DNA of 64,000 nt, taken from positions 62,001 through 126,000 of the forward strand of contig RQYR01000001.1 in assembly GCA_003859965.1 (NCBI GenBank). Reading direction: 5' to 3'. Position numbers and translations under genes: made by a program. How positions within the stretch are numbered: the stretch's first letter is position 1; each line of letters opens with the position of its first letter. This document shows, piece by piece, positions 36,165 to 45,417 of the stretch. The stretch is from Comamonadaceae bacterium OH2545_COT-014 (lineage in GTDB: Bacteria; Pseudomonadota; Gammaproteobacteria; Burkholderiales; Burkholderiaceae_C). The notes under the pieces are model-generated. The model did not search any database. It had not been told where the DNA came from and saw only the letters and a program-made list of their open reading frames with translations.

Positions 36165-39002
36165 TCAGGCCACCGTGCGCGTTTCGCCTGCGCCGTACAG
36201 GTTGCTCACGCAGCGCCCGCACAGCGTGGGGTGTTCGGCGTGCTGGCCCACGTCGTCCTCGTAGTGCCAGCAGCGTTCGCACTTGGCGCCTTGCGACGGG
36301 CTGACGCTGACGTGCAGCGCCTCGCCTGCCTCCAGCGCCATCTCTGAAACGATGAAGACAAACGCCAGGTCGTTGCCCAGGCTGGCCAGCAGCGCATGGT
36401 CTTCCGGCCCGGCAGTCAAGCGCACGCTGGCCTGCAGCGAGGCGCCGATGGCGCCCTGCTCGCGCACGGCCTCGATTTCCTTGTTGACCACGTCGCGGAT
36501 CTCGCGGATGCGCCGCCACTTGGCCAGCAGCCCGTCGTCGCCCGCGGGCAAGGTTTCGAAGCGTTCCAGAAAGATGGAGCTGCTCTGCCCCACGATCTGC
36601 CAGGCCTCTTCCGCCGTGAAGCTGAGAAAGGGCGCCATCCAGCGCAGCATGGCGTGGGTGATGGCGTGCAGCGCCGTCTGCGCGCTGCGGCGCGCCAGGC
36701 TGGCGGGGGCGGTGGTGTAGAGGCGGTCCTTGAGCACGTCCAGATAAAAGCCGCCCAGGTCTTCGGAGCAGAACAGTTGCAGCTTGGCGACCACGGGGTG
36801 GAATTCATACACCCTGTAATGCGCCAGCACCTCGGCCTGGAACTCGGCGGCGCGGGCCAGCGCCCAGCGGTCGATTTCCAGCATTTGCGCGTAGGGCACG
36901 GCGTCGCGCGCGGCATCAAAGTCGCTGGTGTTGGCCAGCAGAAAGCGCAGCGTGTTGCGGATACGGCGGTAGGCGTCGATGACGCGGGCCATGATCTTGT
37001 CGTCGCCCGCGATGTCGCCCGAGTAGTCGCTGGCGGCCACCCACAGGCGGATGATTTCGGCGCCCCATTTCTTGAAGGCGTCTTGCAGGTCGATGCCGTT
37101 GCCCAGTGACTTGCTCATCTTGCGGCCTTGGCTATCGACCGTGAAGCCGTGCGTGAGCAGGCCCTTGTACGGCGCGCGCCCGTGGATGGCGCACGACAGC
37201 AGCAGCGAGGAGTGGAACCAGCCGCGGTGCTGGTCATGGCCTTCCAGGTACAGGTCGGCCTCGGGGCCGCTGTCGTGGCGCAAGCCGGCGTGCGAGCCGC
37301 GCAGCACGTGCCAGAAGGTGGAGCCGGAGTCGAACCACACTTCCAGGATGTCGGCGCTCTTGGTGTAGTGCGGCGCATCGGCCGCTCCCAGCATTTCTTC
37401 GGGCGTGACGCGGCTCCAGGCCTCGATGCCGCCCTTTTCCACGATGTCGGCCGCCTGGTCGATGATGTCCATCGTGCGCGGGTGCAGCTCGCCCGTTTCC
37501 TTGTGCAGGAAGAACGGGATGGGCACGCCCCAGGCGCGCTGGCGGCTGATGACCCAGTCGGGCCGGTTGGCGATCATGTCGCGCAGGCGGGCGCGGCCGT
37601 TTTCGGGGTAGAAGCCTGTGTGCTCGATGGCCGCCAGCGCCATCTGGCGCAGGGTCTGGGGCGCCTTGTCCTTGGTGAAAACGCCCTCGCCCTCGTCCAT
37701 GCGCACGAACCACTGCGCGGCGGCGCGGTAGATCACCGGCGTTTTGTGGCGCCAGCAGTGCGGGTAGCTGTGGGTGATGGTTTCGGTGGCCAGCAGGCGG
37801 CCATGCGCGCGCAGCGTGTCGATGATGGCGGGGCAGGCCTTCCAGATGTTCTGCCCGCCAAAGAGCGGCAGCGCCTCCTCGTACGCGCCGCCGGCCTGCA
37901 CGGGGTTGAGAATGTCCGTGGTCTTCAGGCCATGCGCCACGCAGGAGTTGAAGTCGTCCACGCCATAAGCCGGGGCGGCATGCACGATACCGGTGCCGTC
38001 GGCATCGCTGGCGTAGTCGGCCAGGTACACGGGCGACAGGCACCGGTAGCCCTCGTGCACGTCGTACAGCGGCTGCTCGAACGCGATGCGGTCGAACTTC
38101 GCGCCCTTGGCGGTAGCGATCACCGTGCCTTCCAGGCCGTAGCGCTTCAGGCAGCTTTCCACCAGGCGCGCGCCCAGCACCAGCAGGCCGCGCGGGGTGT
38201 CCACCAGGGCGTATTCAATCTCCGGGCCCATGTTCAGCGCCTGGTTGGCGGGCAGGGTCCAGGCGGTGGTGGTCCAGATGACGACGAAGGCGTCCTTGCC
38301 CGCGGGCAGCGCGGGCAGGCCGAAGGCGGCGGCCAGCTTGGCCGGGTCGTGCGCCTTGAAGGCCACGTCCAGCGTCTGGCTTTTCTTGTCCTGGTACTCG
38401 ATCTCGAACTCGGCCAGCGAAGAGGCGCAGTCAAAGCACCAGTACACGGGCTTCAGGCCACGGTACACAAAGCCGCGCTCAATCACGCGCTTGAAGGCGC
38501 GCAGCTGGCCGGCCTCGTTGCCGAAGTTCATGGTCTTGTACGGGTTGTCCCAGTCGCCCAGCACGCCCAGGCGCTTGAAGCCTTCCATCTGCTGCGCGAT
38601 CTGGCCCGTGGCGTAGGCGCGGCTCTTGGCCTGCATGTCGTCGCGGCTGAGGTGGCGGCCAAACTGCTTTTCGATGGCGTTTTCAATCGGCAGGCCATGG
38701 CAGTCCCAGCCGGGCACGTATTGCGCGTCAAAGCCCTCCAGCTGGCGGGCCTTGTTGATCATGTCTTTCAGAATCTTGTTGACCGCGTGCCCCATGTGCA
38801 ACTGGCCGTTGGCATAGGGCGGGCCGTCGTGCAGCACGAACTTGGGGCGGCCGCCGCTGGCGGCGCGCAGGCGCTGGTACAGGCCGGCCTGCTCCCAGTC
38901 CTCGATCCAGCCCGGCTCGCGCTTGGGCAGGTCGCCGCGCATGGGAAACGGGGTGTCGGGCAGGTTGAGCGTGCGCCGGTAGTCGGTTTTTTCGGTGCTC
39001 AT
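36165..39002 (-). CDS. ileS: Isoleucyl-tRNA synthetase
   Basis: This class I synthetase charges tRNA-Ile. At 945 residues it is full length. It has the HIGH-type motif in [14 protein letters not shown] (HMGH at 69-72), the editing-domain block [14 protein letters not shown] (in the CP1 insert), [30 protein letters not shown] near residue 625 and a C-terminal zinc finger (CERCWHY ... CGRCV). The start [10 protein letters not shown] at 39002 is chosen over one 11 codons upstream that lies in the AT-rich repeat. Order ribF-ileS-lspA is conserved in proteobacteria. Confidence 0.97.
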   Translation of the reverse strand: MSTEKTDYRRTLNLPDTPFPMRGDLPKREPGWIEDWEQAGLYQRLRAASGGRPKFVLHDGPPYANGQLHMGHAVNKILKDMINKARQLEGFDAQYVPGWDCHGLPIENAIEKQFGRHLSRDDMQAKSRAYATGQIAQQMEGFKRLGVLGDWDNPYKTMNFGNEAGQLRAFKRVIERGFVYRGLKPVYWCFDCASSLAEFEIEYQDKKSQTLDVAFKAHDPAKLAAAFGLPALPAGKDAFVVIWTTTAWTLPANQALNMGPEIEYALVDTPRGLLVLGARLVESCLKRYGLEGTVIATAKGAKFDRIAFEQPLYDVHEGYRCLSPVYLADYASDADGTGIVHAAPAYGVDDFNSCVAHGLKTTDILNPVQAGGAYEEALPLFGGQNIWKACPAIIDTLRAHGRLLATETITHSYPHCWRHKTPVIYRAAAQWFVRMDEGEGVFTKDKAPQTLRQMALAAIEHTGFYPENGRARLRDMIANRPDWVISRQRAWGVPIPFFLHKETGELHPRTMDIIDQAADIVEKGGIEAWSRVTPEEMLGAADAPHYTKSADILEVWFDSGSTFWHVLRGSHAGLRHDSGPEADLYLEGHDQHRGWFHSSLLLSCAIHGRAPYKGLLTHGFTVDSQGRKMSKSLGNGIDLQDAFKKWGAEIIRLWVAASDYSGDIAGDDKIMARVIDAYRRIRNTLRFLLANTSDFDAARDAVPYAQMLEIDRWALARAAEFQAEVLAHYRVYEFHPVVAKLQLFCSEDLGGFYLDVLKDRLYTTAPASLARRSAQTALHAITHAMLRWMAPFLSFTAEEAWQIVGQSSSIFLERFETLPAGDDGLLAKWRRIREIRDVVNKEIEAVREQGAIGASLQASVRLTAGPEDHALLASLGNDLAFVFIVSEMALEAGEALHVSVSPSQGAKCERCWHYEDDVGQHAEHPTLCGRCVSNLYGAGETRTVA

Positions 39003-39012
39003 GGCAAGTGGG

Positions 39013-39072
39013 TTTCTAATAAAAATTGCCGCCAACGCAGATGTACAGGGCGCAAGCAGCTATCAAATTTGA
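39013..39072 (-). repeat. AT-rich intergenic repeat, copy D
   Basis: Read on the minus strand: CAAATTTGATAGCTGCTTGC, a middle with GCGTTGGCGGC, ending AATTTTTATTAG. This is the copy closest to the form I remember from other Comamonadaceae. It lies between ribF and ileS and overlaps an alternative upstream ileS start. Confidence 0.65.
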
Positions 39073-39180
39073 ACTACTGAAAGCGTGTGCGAAGGCGGGG
39101 CTGCGGCGCCAGCCGCGAGAACGTGGGAGAGAGCGCGGGGCATGTGGCGGAGGCTCTGGCAAGGGGCGCCCGCCGCCCCT

Positions 39181-40215
39181 TCAAATTCGCGCCTGAAACC
39201 AGGCGCGCGCTGCCTCACGGTCGCGCGCAATGCCCTCGGCCAGGGCGGCCAGGCTGTGATAGCGCAATTCGTCGTGCAGTTTGTGCAGCAGATCCACGCA
39301 GATGATTTTACCGTAGGCCCCTTCCTCGCCCAGGTGCGCGGGCCAGTCCAGCACGTGCGTTTCCAGCAGCACGCGGCCGCCATTGATGTCCTGCGGGTCC
39401 AGCGAAGGGCGTACGCCCAGATTAGCCACGCCGGGCAGGGACCGGGCGTCCAGGCCATGCACTTGCACCACGAAGATGCCGCTGGCGGCGGGCTTCCAGG
39501 CATGGTGGCGGCTGGAAAAGCGCAGGTTCAGCGTGCGAAAGCCGCCGCCTTGGCCCGGCTGGCCCGGCCCGGCCCGGCGGCCCGCCGGCGCAAGCGCACG
39601 GCCCAGCTTGCGCCCATGCACCACATGGCCGCTGATGCTGTAGGGCCGCCCCAGCAAGGCCGCGGCGGCGGCCATGTCGCCCGAGGCCAGCGCGTCGCGC
39701 ACGGCAGAAGACGACACACGCTCGCCATGCACTTCGTAGCTTTGCATGCGCGCCACGTCAAAGCCCTGCGCCTGGCCAGCGGCGTCCAGCATGGCGTAGT
39801 CGCCCGCACGGCGCGCGCCAAAGCGGAAATCATCGCCCACCAGCACATAGCGCGCGCCCAGGCCACGCACCAGCACTTCGTCAATGAATTGGCCGGGCGT
39901 CTGCGCCGCCAGCCGGGCGTTGAAGGGCAGCACTACCGTCTGGTCAATGCCGCAGCGCGCCAGTTCACTAAGCTTGTCGCGCAGCGTGGCAATGCGCGCC
40001 GGGGCCAGTTCCGGCTTGCCCAGCACGGCGGCGAAATAGTCGCGCGGGTGCGGCTCGAAGGTCAGCACGCAACTGGGCACGCCCCGATGCGCTGCCTCGT
40101 TTTTCAGCAACGCCAGCATGGCCTGGTGGCCCCGGTGCACGCCGTCGAAATTGCCAATGGTGAGCGCGCAGACAGGCGCGATGCGCGGATGCCGCAGACC
40201 ACGAAAAATCTTCAT
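39181..40215 (-). CDS. ribF: Bifunctional riboflavin kinase / FAD synthetase RibF
   Basis: RibF makes FMN from riboflavin and then FAD. The 344-residue protein has an N-terminal nucleotidyltransferase domain (TIGNFDGVHRGH at 19-30; VGDDFRFG; SSSAVRDAL) and a C-terminal flavokinase domain starting at GRKLGRAL (about 201). In most RibF proteins GR.LGR is followed at once by GFPTAN. Here an Ala/Gly/Pro/Gln-rich insert of about 16 residues (208-224) comes first, and the motif reads GFRTLN (225-230). The rest (PAASGIFVVQVHGL, NLGVRPSL, GRVLLETHVLDW) looks intact. It lies upstream of ileS and divergent from phnD. Confidence 0.93.
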   Translation of the reverse strand: MKIFRGLRHPRIAPVCALTIGNFDGVHRGHQAMLALLKNEAAHRGVPSCVLTFEPHPRDYFAAVLGKPELAPARIATLRDKLSELARCGIDQTVVLPFNARLAAQTPGQFIDEVLVRGLGARYVLVGDDFRFGARRAGDYAMLDAAGQAQGFDVARMQSYEVHGERVSSSAVRDALASGDMAAAAALLGRPYSISGHVVHGRKLGRALAPAGRRAGPGQPGQGGGFRTLNLRFSSRHHAWKPAASGIFVVQVHGLDARSLPGVANLGVRPSLDPQDINGGRVLLETHVLDWPAHLGEEGAYGKIICVDLLHKLHDELRYHSLAALAEGIARDREAARAWFQARI

Positions 40216-40467
40216 GGGCCGCTACTGTGCCACGAGTGCCAAGGCCGGTGCCGCCACTGGCCGCCGCTCAGCGCACATCCGGCGCTTGGCACGCAACATG
40301 CGAGACAAAGACAGGCCAAAGGCAACCCAAGGCGGACGGAGGGCGCGGCTTGCAAGGCCGACCCGGCGCACCACCGCGCGGCCAAGTCGGCCATGAGACC
40401 GCCCGGCCTTGATAAAACCTTGCTTCATCCACAGCGCCTGCCGCTTGGATATAGTCCGCCCCCTGTC

Positions 40468-41478
40468 ATGAAAAAGTCATTCATCCGCATCATGCCGTTG
40501 ACCAAACACACTCCCCTGGCCCTGGCCGCCGTCTTGTTGCTGGGCGCTGCCAGCGTGCAGGCGCAGGAGACCTGCGCCCACCGTGGCGATCTGGACGCGC
40601 AGTTCTGCGATGCCAACCGTGACCTGGTGGCCGACACCCCCACCGACCCCAAGCGCCAGAAAGACCCCAGCACGCTGGTGTTCGCTTTCACGCCCGTGGA
40701 AGACCCGGCCATTTACGAAAAGCTGTTCCGCCCCTTCATGGGCCACCTGTCGCAATGCGTGGGCAAGAAAGTGGTGTTTTTCCCCGTGCAGTCGAACACG
40801 GCGCAGATCGAGGCCATGCGCTCGGGCCGCCTGCATGTGGCGGCGTTCTCGCCGGGGCCGGTGAACTTCGCCGTCAACCTCTCGGGCGCGGTGCCCTTCG
40901 CCATCCGCGGCAACGCGCAAGGGCCGGTGGGCATGTACCTGAAGATGATCGTGCGCAAGGACAGCCCCCACCAGAAGCTGCAAGACCTCAAGGGCAAGCG
41001 CGTGGCGCACACCTCGCCTTCGTCCAACTCGGGCAACCTGGCGCCGCGCGCGCTGTTCCCCAAGATTGGCCTGACGCCTGACACCGATTACAAGGTGGTC
41101 TATTCAGGCAAGCACGACCAGTCCATTCTGGGCGTAAAAACAGGCGACTACGACGCCGCCCCCGTGGCCAGCGACGTGCTGCAACACATGACCGACCGCG
41201 GCGTGGTCAAGGCGGACGACTTCCGCGTGCTCTACACCAGCGAAATGTTCCCCACCGACGCCTACGCCTACGCCCACAACCTCAAGCCCGAGCTGCAGGA
41301 AAAGATCAAGCAGTGCTTCTTCGACTACAAGGTGCCGCCCGAGATGGCCAAGGGCCTGGGTGGCGACCGCTTCCTGCCCATCACTTACCAGAAGGATTGG
41401 GAACTGGTGCGCACCGTGGCCAGCTCCGCTGGTGAGCTGTTCACGCGCGAAGCTTTCAACAAGGCTGCCAAGAAATAA
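40468..41478 (+). CDS. phnD: Phosphonate/phosphite ABC transporter substrate-binding protein PhnD
   Basis: This is a periplasmic binding protein of 336 residues with a signal peptide ending near residue 33 (LALAAVLLLGAASVQAQ). The mature protein has PhnD-family features: FAFTPVEDPAIYEKLFRPF, VQSNTAQIEAMRSGRLHVAAFSPG (in parts), SPSSNSGNLAPRALF, GKHDQSILGV and DAAPVASDVLQ. It would bind phosphonates, phosphite or phosphate esters. The ATG has no evident Shine-Dalgarno and a TATAGT box sits only 13 bases upstream (40450-40455). It is followed after a structured spacer by phnC-phnE1-phnE2. Confidence 0.92.
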   Translation: MKKSFIRIMPLTKHTPLALAAVLLLGAASVQAQETCAHRGDLDAQFCDANRDLVADTPTDPKRQKDPSTLVFAFTPVEDPAIYEKLFRPFMGHLSQCVGKKVVFFPVQSNTAQIEAMRSGRLHVAAFSPGPVNFAVNLSGAVPFAIRGNAQGPVGMYLKMIVRKDSPHQKLQDLKGKRVAHTSPSSNSGNLAPRALFPKIGLTPDTDYKVVYSGKHDQSILGVKTGDYDAAPVASDVLQHMTDRGVVKADDFRVLYTSEMFPTDAYAYAHNLKPELQEKIKQCFFDYKVPPEMAKGLGGDRFLPITYQKDWELVRTVASSAGELFTREAFNKAAKK

Positions 41479-41488
41479 GCCCGCAACC

Positions 41489-41512
41489 GGCCTGAAACCA
41501 CCCCTTCAGGCC
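41489..41512 (+). terminator. Hairpin in the phnD-phnC spacer
   Basis: GGCCTGAA (41489-41496) pairs with TTCAGGCC (41505-41512), eight bases, just after the phnD stop; no T-run follows. A second stem-forming stretch (GGCCCGC/GCGGGCC) lies near 41607-41629. Such structures often make the binding protein more abundant than the membrane subunits. That role is inference. Confidence 0.45.
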
Positions 41513-41686
41513 ACGCCAGGCCGCGCGCCAGCCGCCCGCGCCCCGTCTGCGGGCCGCGATCCGTGAAGGCAGACGCACCGCCTGGCCCTTTTTGAAAGGC
41601 TGCAAGGCCCGCCTTCACGCAAGCGGGCCGCCTTGCGTCCGCCATGGCGGGCGTGCCCGGCCACTTCCGTCCACACCACCCGCCAC

Positions 41687-42472
41687 ATGCAAGCAACTTC
41701 TGCCCCCAGCGCCTTGCGCATCGAAGGTCTGGTCAAGGAATACCGGCCCGGCGCGCCGGTGCTCAAATCCATCAACCTGACGGTGCAAGGCACCGGCCTG
41801 ACCAGCATCATCGGCCCTTCCGGCACGGGCAAGTCCACCCTGATCCGCTGCATCAACCGCCTGACCGAGCCCACTTCGGGCCGCATCCTGCTGCAATGCG
41901 ACGGCGAAACCGTGGACGTGGCCCAGCTGCGCGGCGCGGCGCTTCGGCGCGCGCGCAGCCAAATCGGCATGGTGTTCCAGGAATACAACCTGATCGAGCG
42001 CCTGACGGTCATGGAAAACCTGCTCACCGGCCGCCTGGGCCACCTGTCGGCCTGGCGCGCCTGGCGGCGCAAGTTCGACCCGGCCGACATTGCCTACGCG
42101 CAGGAGCTGCTGGGCGTGGTGGGCCTGGGCGGTTTCGCCAGCCAGCGGGCCGACGCGCTCAGCGGCGGCCAGCGCCAGCGCGTGGGCATCGCGCGTGCGC
42201 TGATGCAGCGCCCCGCCGTGCTGCTGGCCGACGAGCCCACCTCCTCGCTCGACCCCAAGACCTCGGTTGAAATCATCCAGCTGCTGCGCGAACAAGGCGT
42301 GCAGCGCGGCATTCCGGTCATGGTCAACATCCACGACGTGGCGCTGGCGCGGCGCTATTCCGACCGCATCATCGGCATGAACGGCGGCCACATCGTCTTT
42401 GACGGCCCGCCCGCCGAACTGACCGACGCCCATCTGGACACCATCTACGGCGGCAGAGCATGGCTGAAATGA
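41687..42472 (+). CDS. phnC: Phosphonate/phosphite ABC transporter ATPase PhnC
   Basis: This ATPase has 261 residues: Walker A GPSGTGKS (43-50), the Q-loop region [25 protein letters not shown] (in parts; characteristic of PhnC), signature [15 protein letters not shown] and Walker [22 protein letters not shown] at 41687 is chosen; an earlier in-frame ATG at 41633 falls in the structured spacer. Its end overlaps the start of the first permease gene by 13 bases, showing tight coupling. Confidence 0.93.
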   Translation: MQATSAPSALRIEGLVKEYRPGAPVLKSINLTVQGTGLTSIIGPSGTGKSTLIRCINRLTEPTSGRILLQCDGETVDVAQLRGAALRRARSQIGMVFQEYNLIERLTVMENLLTGRLGHLSAWRAWRRKFDPADIAYAQELLGVVGLGGFASQRADALSGGQRQRVGIARALMQRPAVLLADEPTSSLDPKTSVEIIQLLREQGVQRGIPVMVNIHDVALARRYSDRIIGMNGGHIVFDGPPAELTDAHLDTIYGGRAWLK

Positions 42473-43287
42473 CCCCTTCTTCCGCCCCCGCACCCGCCAC
42501 GCCCGCCGGCCAGCCCGCGCGCAAGCCCTTTGGCTGGAGCCTGGGCCAGAAAGCCCTGCTGCTGGCCGCCGTGGCCTATGGCGTCTGGAGCCTGTCGGGC
42601 ATGGGCGTGTCCAGCGAGCGCCTGGCCTCGGGCTGGGCGCAGGGCGCCAGGTTCCTCGGCAGCCTGTTCCCGCCCGAGCTGGGCAAGATGGACGAGCTGT
42701 GGCAAGGCATCAAGGAAACGCTGCAAATTGCCGTGCTGGCCACCGCGCTGGGGCTGGTGCTGAGCCTGCCAGTGGGCCTGATGTCGGCCGCCAACCTGAC
42801 GCCCGCGCCGCTGCGCATGGCCGGGCGCACGCTGATCGCCGCCTGCCGCGCGCTGCACCCGGTCATCAGCGCCATCCTGTTCGTCAAGGCCGTGGGCTTT
42901 GGCCCGCTGGCCGGCATTCTGGCGCTGGTGGTGGCCACGGTGGGCTTCGTGGGCAAGCTGTTTGCCGACGCCATCGAGGAAATCTCGCCCAAGCCCATCG
43001 AGGCCATGCGCGCCACCGGCGCCTCGTTCGCCAACGTGGTGCTGTTTGGCGTGCTGCCGCAAGTCACCTCGCGCTTCGTGGGCTTTGCCACCTACCAGCT
43101 CGACTCCAACCTGCGCAACTCCACCATGGTGGGCATCGTGGGCGCGGGCGGCATTGGCGGCGCGCTGTTTTCGGCCTTCCTGCGCTACGAGTACAGCTTC
43201 GTCTGCACCATTTTGGCGACGGTGATCACCATCATCGTGGCGGGCGAGCTGCTGGTGAACGCCATGCGAAAGGCGCTCGATGTCTGA
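42460..43287 (+). CDS. phnE: Phosphonate/phosphite ABC transporter permease PhnE (1)
   Basis: This is a 275-residue inner-membrane permease. After a polar, Pro-rich N-terminus come about six helices. The PhnE signatures are [45 protein letters not shown] and the EAA-loop [17 protein letters not shown], then [13 protein letters not shown]. It overlaps phnC upstream and the second permease gene downstream (43280-43287). The two permeases probably form a heterodimer. Confidence 0.92.
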   Translation: MAEMTPSSAPAPATPAGQPARKPFGWSLGQKALLLAAVAYGVWSLSGMGVSSERLASGWAQGARFLGSLFPPELGKMDELWQGIKETLQIAVLATALGLVLSLPVGLMSAANLTPAPLRMAGRTLIAACRALHPVISAILFVKAVGFGPLAGILALVVATVGFVGKLFADAIEEISPKPIEAMRATGASFANVVLFGVLPQVTSRFVGFATYQLDSNLRNSTMVGIVGAGGIGGALFSAFLRYEYSFVCTILATVITIIVAGELLVNAMRKALDV

Positions 43288-44104
43288 CGCACGCACCCTT
43301 CCGACAATGCCCCCGGGCGCACCGCAATGGCAGCGCCACAGCCTCGGCCAGCGCCTGCTGCGCTACGGGCTGTGGATCGCTGTGGTGGCCGCCATCGTAC
43401 AGGCTGCGCGCACGGTGGAAATCATTCCCGAGTTCCTGCTGGACGCGCCCGAGCAAATGGGCGACATGCTGGGCCGCATGTGGCCGGTGGACTGGGCCTA
43501 CTTCGCCGAAGGCGTGCAGGCCGCGCTGCTGGAGACGCTGCACATGGCCACGCTGGGCACGCTGCTGTCGCTGGTGCTGGCGCTGCCGCTGGGCGTGATG
43601 GTGGCGCCCAACGTCACCCGCAGCCGGGCGCTGAACTTCGTCGCCCGCGTGCTGCTGGTGGCCAGCCGCTCGGTCAATTCGCTGGTATGGGCGCTGCTGT
43701 TCGTGGCCATCTTCGGCCCCGGCCCGCTGGCGGGCATGCTGGCGATTGCGCTGCGCTCGGTCGGTTTCGTGGGCAAGCTGGTGGGCGAGGCGCTGGAGCA
43801 GGCGCCGCGCGGCCCCATTGAGGCGCTGCAGGCGGCGGGGGCCACGCGCTTTTCACAGCTCTGGTACGGCTACTGGCCGCACCTCAAGCCCGCGTTCTGG
43901 TCGGTGGCGCTGCTGCGCTGGGACATCAACGTGCGCGAATCCGGCGTGCTGGGTCTGGTGGGCGCAGGCGGCATTGGCGTGGTGCTGAACACGGCCATCG
44001 ACCTGTTCCACTGGGACCGCGTGGCGCTGGTGCTGGTTTCCATCTTCGTGGTGGTGGCCGTGGCGGAAGTGGTAGTGCTGCAAGTGCGCAAGCGCCTGCT
44101 GTAA
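43280..44104 (+). CDS. phnE: Phosphonate/phosphite ABC transporter permease PhnE (2)
   Basis: This is the second permease subunit, 274 residues, homologous to the one encoded just upstream. It has ETLHMATLGTLLSLVLALPLGVM, SRSVNSLVWALLFVAIFGPGPLAGM, the coupling loop EQAPRGPIEALQAAGATR and NVRESGVLGLVGAGGIGVVLN. The last gene of the operon, it ends in a strong terminator at 44145-44176. No phosphonate-cleaving gene (C-P lyase, phnX, phnW, ptxD) is nearby, so the actual substrate is open. Confidence 0.92.
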   Translation: MSDARTLPTMPPGAPQWQRHSLGQRLLRYGLWIAVVAAIVQAARTVEIIPEFLLDAPEQMGDMLGRMWPVDWAYFAEGVQAALLETLHMATLGTLLSLVLALPLGVMVAPNVTRSRALNFVARVLLVASRSVNSLVWALLFVAIFGPGPLAGMLAIALRSVGFVGKLVGEALEQAPRGPIEALQAAGATRFSQLWYGYWPHLKPAFWSVALLRWDINVRESGVLGLVGAGGIGVVLNTAIDLFHWDRVALVLVSIFVVVAVAEVVVLQVRKRLL

Positions 44105-44121
44105 GAACCTGTTCAAAACGC
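44104..44121 (+). repeat. AGAACCTGTTCAAAACGC motif after phnE2
   Basis: It begins at the last base of the phnE2 stop codon. The first 14 bases equal the motif at 21405-21418, and the sequence is close to the ends of the elements at 47053-47254 and 48848-48921. Repeated placement right after stop codons is notable. Confidence 0.45.
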
Positions 44122-44144
44122 CGGCTCAAAGGGCGGCTCACACG

Positions 44145-44176
44145 GCCCCGGCGCTTTTCTGGCACCGGGGCTTTTT
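44145..44176 (+). terminator. Intrinsic terminator of the phn operon
   Basis: GCCCCGG (44145-44151) pairs with CCGGGGC (44165-44171) and is followed immediately by TTTTT. It lies 40 bases after the phnE2 stop. Confidence 0.88.
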
Positions 44177-44194
44177 GCCTTTATCAAGGCCGCG

Positions 44195-44254
44195 AATAGC
44201 TATCAAAAAAGTAGCTTGAACACCTACAACGGCCAGCCCGAAAGCCGTTTTTTG
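44195..44254 (+). repeat. AT-rich intergenic repeat, copy E
   Basis: It starts AATAGCTATCAAAAAAGTAG, continues to CCCGAAAGCC and ends GTTTTTTGCC. It matches copy A almost exactly at its left end and has the same spacing to the GCC-GTTT end. It lies between the phn terminator and the convergent alpha/beta hydrolase gene. Confidence 0.65.
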
Positions 44255-44329
44255 CCATGACCCGCACGGTCGCCGTGTATGGCCGCTTGCCCACGGCCTG
44301 CACGCCCGCCGCCCCGCAGCGGGCCGCGC

Positions 44330-45277
44330 TCAGCCCAGAAAATCCTGCACCAGTTGCGCCACCCGCTGCGGCTGGTCGTGGTGCAGCATGTGGCCGGCGT
44401 CCGGCACTTCGGCCACGCGGCACTGGCGCACATGCGCCAGGCGCTGGTGGTATTCGTCCAGCGTGTACTGGCCTTTCCAGATGTCGGCCCACCACTGGGC
44501 GCTGGCCTGGCTGCGCGCTTCCACGGCCAGCACGGGGGCCGTGATGGCCGCGTAGGCGGCCATTACTTCATCGGCGCGGTAGAGCATGGGGTTGGGAATC
44601 TTGTGCGCGGCATCGCCCAGCACGCGCCACGCGCCGTCGGCATCGGGACGCGCCCAGTGCCGGGCCAGCCACTGCGCCTTGCCAGGGGGCAGGCGCGGGT
44701 TGTTCTTCATCAGGCGGCGCGCCACGTCGGCGGCGCTGGCGTGGGGCTTGAGTGCGATGTCGCCGCGCCGCAGTTGCTTGAGCGCATCCAGCCACTGCGC
44801 CATGCGCTGCGGCGCCTGCGCGGGCTGGGTGGCGGGCAGGCCAAAGCCCTCCAGGCTGACCAGCCGCCGCACGCGCGCCGGGCGCGCGCCCGCGTACTGC
44901 ATGGCAATGTTGCCGCCCATGCTGTGGCCCACTAAATCGACGGGCTCGCCGCCCGGCGCGTAGTGATCCAGCAGCGCGTCCAGGTCGGCCAGATAGTCGG
45001 CGTAGGCGTAGTGGTCGCACGGCGCGGGCAGCGTGGTCAGGCCGAAGCCGCGCCAGTCGGGCGCGAGGATGCAGCGGCCGGCGGCGAAGGCGGCGTCGAA
45101 CGCATCCACCACGAACTGGAACGAAGCGCCTACATCCATCCAGCCGTGCAGCAGCACCAGCAGAGGTTGGCCGGGCCGTGGTTCGCCCCAGCGGCGCACA
45201 TGGACGTGGAGCTGGCGCAGCGCCACATATTCGGCGCGGCAGGGGCGCAGGGGTTCATAAGGGATGTCGTCTGTCAT
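44330..45277 (-). CDS. Alpha/beta-fold hydrolase
   Basis: This 315-residue cytoplasmic hydrolase has the HG oxyanion motif LLVLLHGWMDVGASFQF, the nucleophile elbow GHSMGGN (Ser near 118), WRGFGLT and a probable C-terminal His in DAGHMLHHDQPQ. It resembles serine hydrolases such as MhpC-like and epoxide-hydrolase-like enzymes, but no substrate can be named. It is a single-gene unit convergent with the phn operon and divergent from the aldo/keto reductase gene. Confidence 0.88.
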   Translation of the reverse strand: MTDDIPYEPLRPCRAEYVALRQLHVHVRRWGEPRPGQPLLVLLHGWMDVGASFQFVVDAFDAAFAAGRCILAPDWRGFGLTTLPAPCDHYAYADYLADLDALLDHYAPGGEPVDLVGHSMGGNIAMQYAGARPARVRRLVSLEGFGLPATQPAQAPQRMAQWLDALKQLRRGDIALKPHASAADVARRLMKNNPRLPPGKAQWLARHWARPDADGAWRVLGDAAHKIPNPMLYRADEVMAAYAAITAPVLAVEARSQASAQWWADIWKGQYTLDEYHQRLAHVRQCRVAEVPDAGHMLHHDQPQRVAQLVQDFLG

Positions 45278-45417
45278 GGGGCGCGATTATTCCGCCGCGC
45301 TTGCCCATGCTGTGGCCGCCAGCATGGCTGTGGCATGCAGGCAAGCGCCTGGCCCGGCCCGGCATGGCGGCGCGCTGGGGTAAGGTCAGGGCTTTTTCAG
45401 CCAGCCGCTTTCCAACC

